Positions 59,817 through 64,000 of a DNA stretch of 64,000 nt are shown in pieces. Each line of letters opens with the position of its first letter. Within the stretch, counting starts at the first letter, position 1. The notes beneath the pieces are model-generated. The model made no database searches and was not told the origin of the DNA. It saw nothing but the letters and a program-made list of their open reading frames with translations. The position numbers and the translations under genes are program-made. Source of the DNA: Chamaecyparis obtusa. Lineage: Eukaryota; Streptophyta; Pinopsida; Cupressales; Cupressaceae. The stretch covers positions 434,001 through 498,000 of the forward strand of contig BSBK01001536.1 in assembly GCA_027943335.1 (NCBI GenBank), read 5' to 3'.

Positions 59817-60644
59817 CTACTTTTCTTCTTTCAATCTCTGTAATACCTGTCTAATATGCAACAAATGATCTTCTCTGGTTTTACTGAATATCAAAATGTC
59901 ATCCAAGAACACAATCACAAATTTACCTAAGAATTTCTTCAGAACCTCATTCATTAGCCTCATAAAAGTACTCAATGCATTAGTTAAACCAAAATGCATA
60001 ACTAACCACTCATACAAACCTTCTTTTTGTCTTAAAAGTGTTCTTCCATTCATCACCTTCTTTGATTCTAATCTAATGATATCCACTCTTCAAATCAATC
60101 TTGGTAAAATATTTTGCTCCACTCAAACAATCCATTATGTCATCCATTCTTGGTATAGTGAACCGATACTTAACTATTATCTTGTTGATTTCTCTAGAAT
60201 CATTACACATTCACCATTCCCCATTCTTCTCAGGTGCCAACATAGCTGGTACTGCACACAGACTCAAGCTTTCTCTGATCAAACCTTTCTGCAACATCTC
60301 TTGCACTTGTCAGTTGAGTTCCCCATTCTCGGTTGGTGTTAGTCACTGTGGTGCCTTATTTAGAAAACTAGCTCCAGGAATTAGATCCATACAATGATTA
60401 ATACTTCTCATTGATGGAAAACCATCAGGTACATTATCAGAAATGATCTCTTTGTACTCAGTGAGAAACTTCTCAACCTAGATACCGAAACTTTATCTTC
60501 TATTTTCTCACTTGGTTTGTTAGGTATCAAAGCATAACAAACATCATTTTTCTTCAAATACTTAACAAACCATCTACCTTCCATCAAAAAAACTTTCACA
60601 GATGTACATATCTCGTGAAAAAATTCTTCCATCGCAGGTAACAA
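59817..60644 (-). pseudogene. Reverse transcriptase
   Basis: Two overlapping minus-strand frames give CAVPAMLAPEKNGEW, a stop where Arg or Gln is usual, [50 protein letters not shown] and the catalytic VIVFLDDILIFSK. A one-base shift lies near 60050. Stops at the W-M-C and YH-I-R-I sites fit CGA to TGA and CAG to TAG changes. Confidence 0.85.
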
Positions 60645-61130
60645 GATTCAACTCCTACCATCAGCCCAAATAGTATGCTTGTGCAATCTCCCATCATATA
60701 TAACACGTCTATCATATTACCAAGGTCTACCCAATAGAATATGACAATAATCCATAGGCATAATATCACACAACACCTTATCATAGTACTTTCCAATTTT
60801 TAGATTCACAAAACATTGTTCACTTACCATCAGTTTATGTTCATCCTTGATCCATGAAATCTGATAGGGCTTTAGGTGCTTCAGTCTTTCCAATTGCAAC
60901 TTTTTAACCATTTCTTATGATGCTAGATTCTCCAAGCTTCCACTATCAATGATCACTTTCCAAACTTTGTTTGAAACTCTGCGTCTGGTCTTGAACAAAC
61001 TTTTCCTTATCGGATCTTCCCTAGCCTTTTCACTCCACAATGCTCTTTTGACCATCAAGTTTCCTTCCTTCTCAAGCTCATTTGGTGAACCTTCATGTGC
61101 CAAAGAATTTCTATTGTTTCCAACCTTCTT
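60645..61130 (-). pseudogene. Protease region
   Basis: The minus strand encodes VWKVIIDSGSLENLAS with an intact Asp-Ser-Gly active site. CHILLGRPW follows, the conserved Gly-Arg-Pro-Trp segment. A TAA and a TAG split the frame. Confidence 0.8.
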
Positions 61131-62111
61131 ACTTGCCTATGTACACTAAAATGATCTATGTCCCTTCTCACCACAATTGTAACAAGTTCCTCAGAATCCT
61201 CCTCTGCCATAGCCACCTTGAGAGTAGTTACCTCTTCCTCGGAATGAACTTTCACCTTTACACTCAGTCTTGCCTTTGTCATGCTTTGTTTTGTCCCGAT
61301 TAGATCTACTATTTTCACCATAGGATCTACCTCTTCCTCTAGGGAATCTATCACCTCTTCCTCTTTTTCTTTGCTCATGTCTATTATTCAATTTCTCCTC
61401 ATCTCTTAGGGAAAACTGATAGGCCTCCTTAATACTCTCCATTTTCACCAAATTGACCTCTTCTTGAATAGAAGTCCTTAACCCATTTAAATATCTTGCA
61501 ATTATTTCCACCTCATCTTCAACATGTCCATATCTTATATCTAGTCTATAAAATTCCTCAGTGTAATCTTTCACAGAGCTATCTTTCTACTTCAAACCTT
61601 GCATTCTCCTAACTAGGTTAATCTAATAATCACAAGGTAGAAACTTACATTTCAATTTGTTTACCATCTTATTCCATACCCTAATTTTGACTTTACCTTT
61701 CTTCTTTCAATATAACTACAGATGCTCCCACCATAATGATGCATGACCTTTAAATTTTGTGCTTGCAATTTTCAATTTCTTTTCTTCTAATATATTCTCA
61801 TATTCAAAGTATTTTCCCTTCTTGGTTATCCGGTCTATCAATTCATCTGAATCTAGTTTCCCACTATACTCAAGAGGGTTAAATTGTGGTGTAGTCTTCA
61901 AACTAGTCAATGCCTTCAGAAATATTTCCTCTCCTTGATCCATTATAGGTGCAGGTGTGGCTTCCTCCTACATTTCTTTAGCTTCATCATCACTAACATC
62001 ATCAAGATGTCTTCCTCAGCATTCAACTATCTCAACAACTTCTAATCTAGCAACAATTTGTCTTATCATATCAACTAATCCTGGATGTACATCTCTCCTC
62101 CCTCAAACCAT
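61131..62111 (-). pseudogene. Gag
   Basis: ATG at 62111 fits the family start; the third codon is TGA where CGA (Arg) is usual. Further TGA and TAG codons occur before 61943. The core has FNPLEYSGKLDSDELID and KFKGHASLWWEHL, then DYTEEFYRLDIRYG. An Arg/Gly-rich stretch (RGRGDRFPRGRGRSYG) and a zinc knuckle, CYNCGEKGHRSF plus a following Cys, complete it. Confidence 0.82.
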
Positions 62112-62210
62112 CTTGAAACCCTCTACAATTGTAGGTCATGTCACAATCTGCCACCCCACACCAATATCACCAACTAGGGCTTACAAGAAGGAAGCTCTAG
62201 ATCTAACTTC

Positions 62211-62222
62211 ACTCTGATACCA
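62211..62222 (-). other. Primer binding site, initiator Met-tRNA type
   Basis: The minus strand reads TGGTATCAGAGT two bases inside the 5' LTR end. Confidence 0.85.
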
Positions 62223-62224
62223 CA

Positions 62225-62925
62225 TGACGCAAGAGGATATGGGAAGAGGGGCCTAGGGCACTCCCAAATACAAATCCTACTTGCATATTAACAACTCAGA
62301 AGCAACACCATAGAGAAGGATAGAATGAATGTAGATATCTTTCATTTATTCATTAAGATTCATACATGTCAGGCTGTAAGGGCTTCTCGGTTACAGCCAA
62401 TACAATAAAATTCAATTACAGAATAGTCCTCATACATGCAAGGATCCAAAATATTCTCATATCTCTTCTTAACCAACTACCCCATTCCTAGAAACAACTC
62501 TACTTTTTTATACAAGAGGCCACCAAATAGCTTGGCTCTAAAGATCCTTTAGATCCAACATTGGAGAAAGCAACAACCCAGATTTAGGTCCACACACTTC
62601 CCAATGAGTGACCCCATCATCAATATCATGACCAAAATTAACTTCATATGTTGGCCAACATCAAACAATTAACTACACTCGGTGAACTCAAGAACCGAGC
62701 AACACTGAACACACTGAACCAACTCGGTAAGAACACTACCGAATCAACTCAGTAAAGGACCAAAAAAATGGTAACCAAGCTTGCTAGTGGCCAATAAGAA
62801 GACTTCACTGAGAACTCAAAACTAGTTACCAAGTGAACCTGAACAAGCTGCCGAGTAGCCAAACAAACTCTAACATATTTTTGGTTGATCATGGAACTCC
62901 ATAAACCCAAGATTCTCTAGCATCA
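62225..62925 (-). repeat. 5' LTR
   Basis: 701 bp. Ends adjacent to the primer site (TTGCGTCA) and starts at 62925 (TGATGCTAGAG), followed by the CATGG duplication. Confidence 0.92.
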
Positions 62926-62930
62926 CATGG

Positions 62931-63830
62931 GTAGGGTTCGATTATTTATTGAATTTTTAAAATACCTATAGTTTGATGTGCTCATGAAAACCATCACTAT
63001 TTTTAATATTAAATGCATCTTCATATCTCATTAGAAAGAAGCTGGAGCATCCAAGTTAAACAATATATTTTTATTTTATAATTAAACATGGTTTCATCTA
63101 AATGTAGTGACTTTTCACTTTTAGGTTATTCATTTTGACTTCAAATGAAGACATGGTTTCATCTAAATGTAGTGACTCCAAAAATTCAAGTTATACCTTA
63201 TGTTATTGAATAGAGAATCTTGACCTTGTCATAATTTTGTCCTTTTATCATCATCATCATCATTAAGCCAATTCCCTATCTTGTCAATTATGGGTTTGGC
63301 TTAGTCCTTTGTACTTTAGTTTGTCCTTTTTTTTTTCCTTTAAAGGTTTTGACCTCACTTCAACTTCCTAGGGTTATACCTTTAGGCTTGTATTCCTAAG
63401 GTTTCCAAGGTCCAAAAAAAAAACATAAGTTTTCATTTTATTCTTTGCATCATTATTCCTAAGATGCACTTTCCAAAGTCAAAATCCCAAAAACATAGGT
63501 TGCATTTTCATCCCTAAGTTGCATTTTAGAAACTTTTAATTGAATTTGTCCTTAATCTCCTACAGTCATAGTTTTCATAGTTGAATCAAGATTCTAAGGT
63601 TTTACAAGACAACAAAATCAAAGCATCAATCCAATTTCATCACCAAGAACCCTTGATCAAAGTCCAAAACAAACATGATGACATTTTGTTTCTGGTATAG
63701 TAGAGAAGGTGACCCTCCAATTGAAACAAAATCAACCACATCAATCTTATGACTCTTATGGGACTATGTCATTGCAATAAAACAACCAATCATGTCAATC
63801 CAATTCATGTATGTCCCAAGATTTGTACCA
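62931..63830. other. Gene-free spacer
   Basis: No gene was recognised. There is a short (ATC)n run near 63250-63270 and a repeated phrase ACATGGTTTCATCTAAATGT at about 63088 and 63151, a local duplication of roughly 62 bp spacing. Confidence 0.5.
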
Positions 63831-64000
63831 ACCTCACAATTTCCCAAAAAATGTCATTCTTATTTCTCCATCACTAAAGGAAAAATTGGCTCAAGAGATA
63901 GAGATTTCGAACCAAAAAGTGAAAAATATTGAAAAGAGTAGGAATGAGATGTCCAAAATGCTTCGACGACCAAATGGGAATATTGCACAAGTTAACATAC
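63831..64000 (+). CDS. Partial open frame running off the window, unassigned
   Basis: An open frame reaches the window end without a stop and includes SPSLKEKLAQEIEISNQ and NEMSKMLRRPNG. It is charged and looks helical, like the start of a retroelement Gag. It is too short to identify and may be chance. Confidence 0.2.

Larger units (their letters stand above)
56952..62925 (-). mobile_element. Full-length Ty3/gypsy chromovirus with both LTRs and target duplication
   Basis: Two 700-bp LTRs (56952-57653 and 62225-62925) enclose a primer binding site, gag and pol on the minus strand. The flanks carry a perfect CATGG duplication at 56947-56951 and 62926-62930. LTRs start TGATGC and end GTCA in element orientation. 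They differ at many positions, so the insertion is old. Gag-Pol is mostly one frame with stops and at least one frameshift between 60086 and 59592. Confidence 0.93.

Overview
This window looks like nuclear DNA of a seed plant with a large, transposon-rich genome. It holds one intron-containing plant KT/HAK/KUP potassium transporter gene, LTR retrotransposons primed on initiator Met-tRNA-like sites, a Tat-lineage Ty3/gypsy element with a second RNase H domain, a plant mobile domain (PMD) reading frame, a LINE and several TIR elements. Almost every element is old and full of stop codons. A gymnosperm such as a conifer would fit, but the sequence alone does not prove it. No bacterial operons, rRNA, tRNA or CRISPR arrays were seen.

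Layout. 1-3.9 kb: AT-rich DNA without a recognised gene, with a small TIR element at 2317-2553 and one copy of a short dispersed repeat. 3.9-18.45 kb: a minus-strand Tat-type Ty3/gypsy element. Its putative 3' LTR and polypurine tract are on the left, and gag, protease, RT, two RNase H domains and integrase read leftward from about 18.1 to 10.7 kb. A PMD pseudogene (6.8-8.7 kb) lies antisense between pol and the 3' LTR. 20.0-27.8 kb: a plus-strand Ty3/gypsy chromovirus with two LTRs, the 5' one truncated. 28.2-30.1 kb: a minus-strand LINE reverse transcriptase remnant. 30.1-32.6 kb: AT-rich spacer.

32.6-40.3 kb: the only gene that looks functional. A KT/HAK/KUP transporter can be assembled from nine exons with consistent GT-AG junctions and one open frame of 773 codons. 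Its 3.6-kb first intron contains an old internal duplication, a SINE-like insertion and a 426-bp TIR element with a perfect 8-bp target duplication. Upstream are three CACGTG G-boxes, two of them on a 53-bp tandem duplication. 40.3-44.6 kb: downstream spacer with several tandem repeats and a foldback repeat.

44.6-56.4 kb: the most unusual segment, apparently an 11.8-kb DNA transposon. Imperfect TIRs bound it and hairpin-forming subterminal repeats lie inside both ends. It has two convergent genes: an unrecognised plus-strand four-exon gene with three similar small exons, and a minus-strand multi-exon DDE-type transposase that I cannot assign to a standard plant superfamily. A 71-bp satellite, other repeats and a 1.0-kb non-autonomous relative are nested inside. 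56.95-62.93 kb: a minus-strand Ty3/gypsy chromovirus with both LTRs and a perfect CATGG target duplication. 62.9-64 kb: spacer ending in a short unassigned open frame.

Across these elements most nonsense codons sit where the family or context points to CAG, CAA or CGA. That is the pattern expected from deamination of methylated cytosine in long-silenced repeats.
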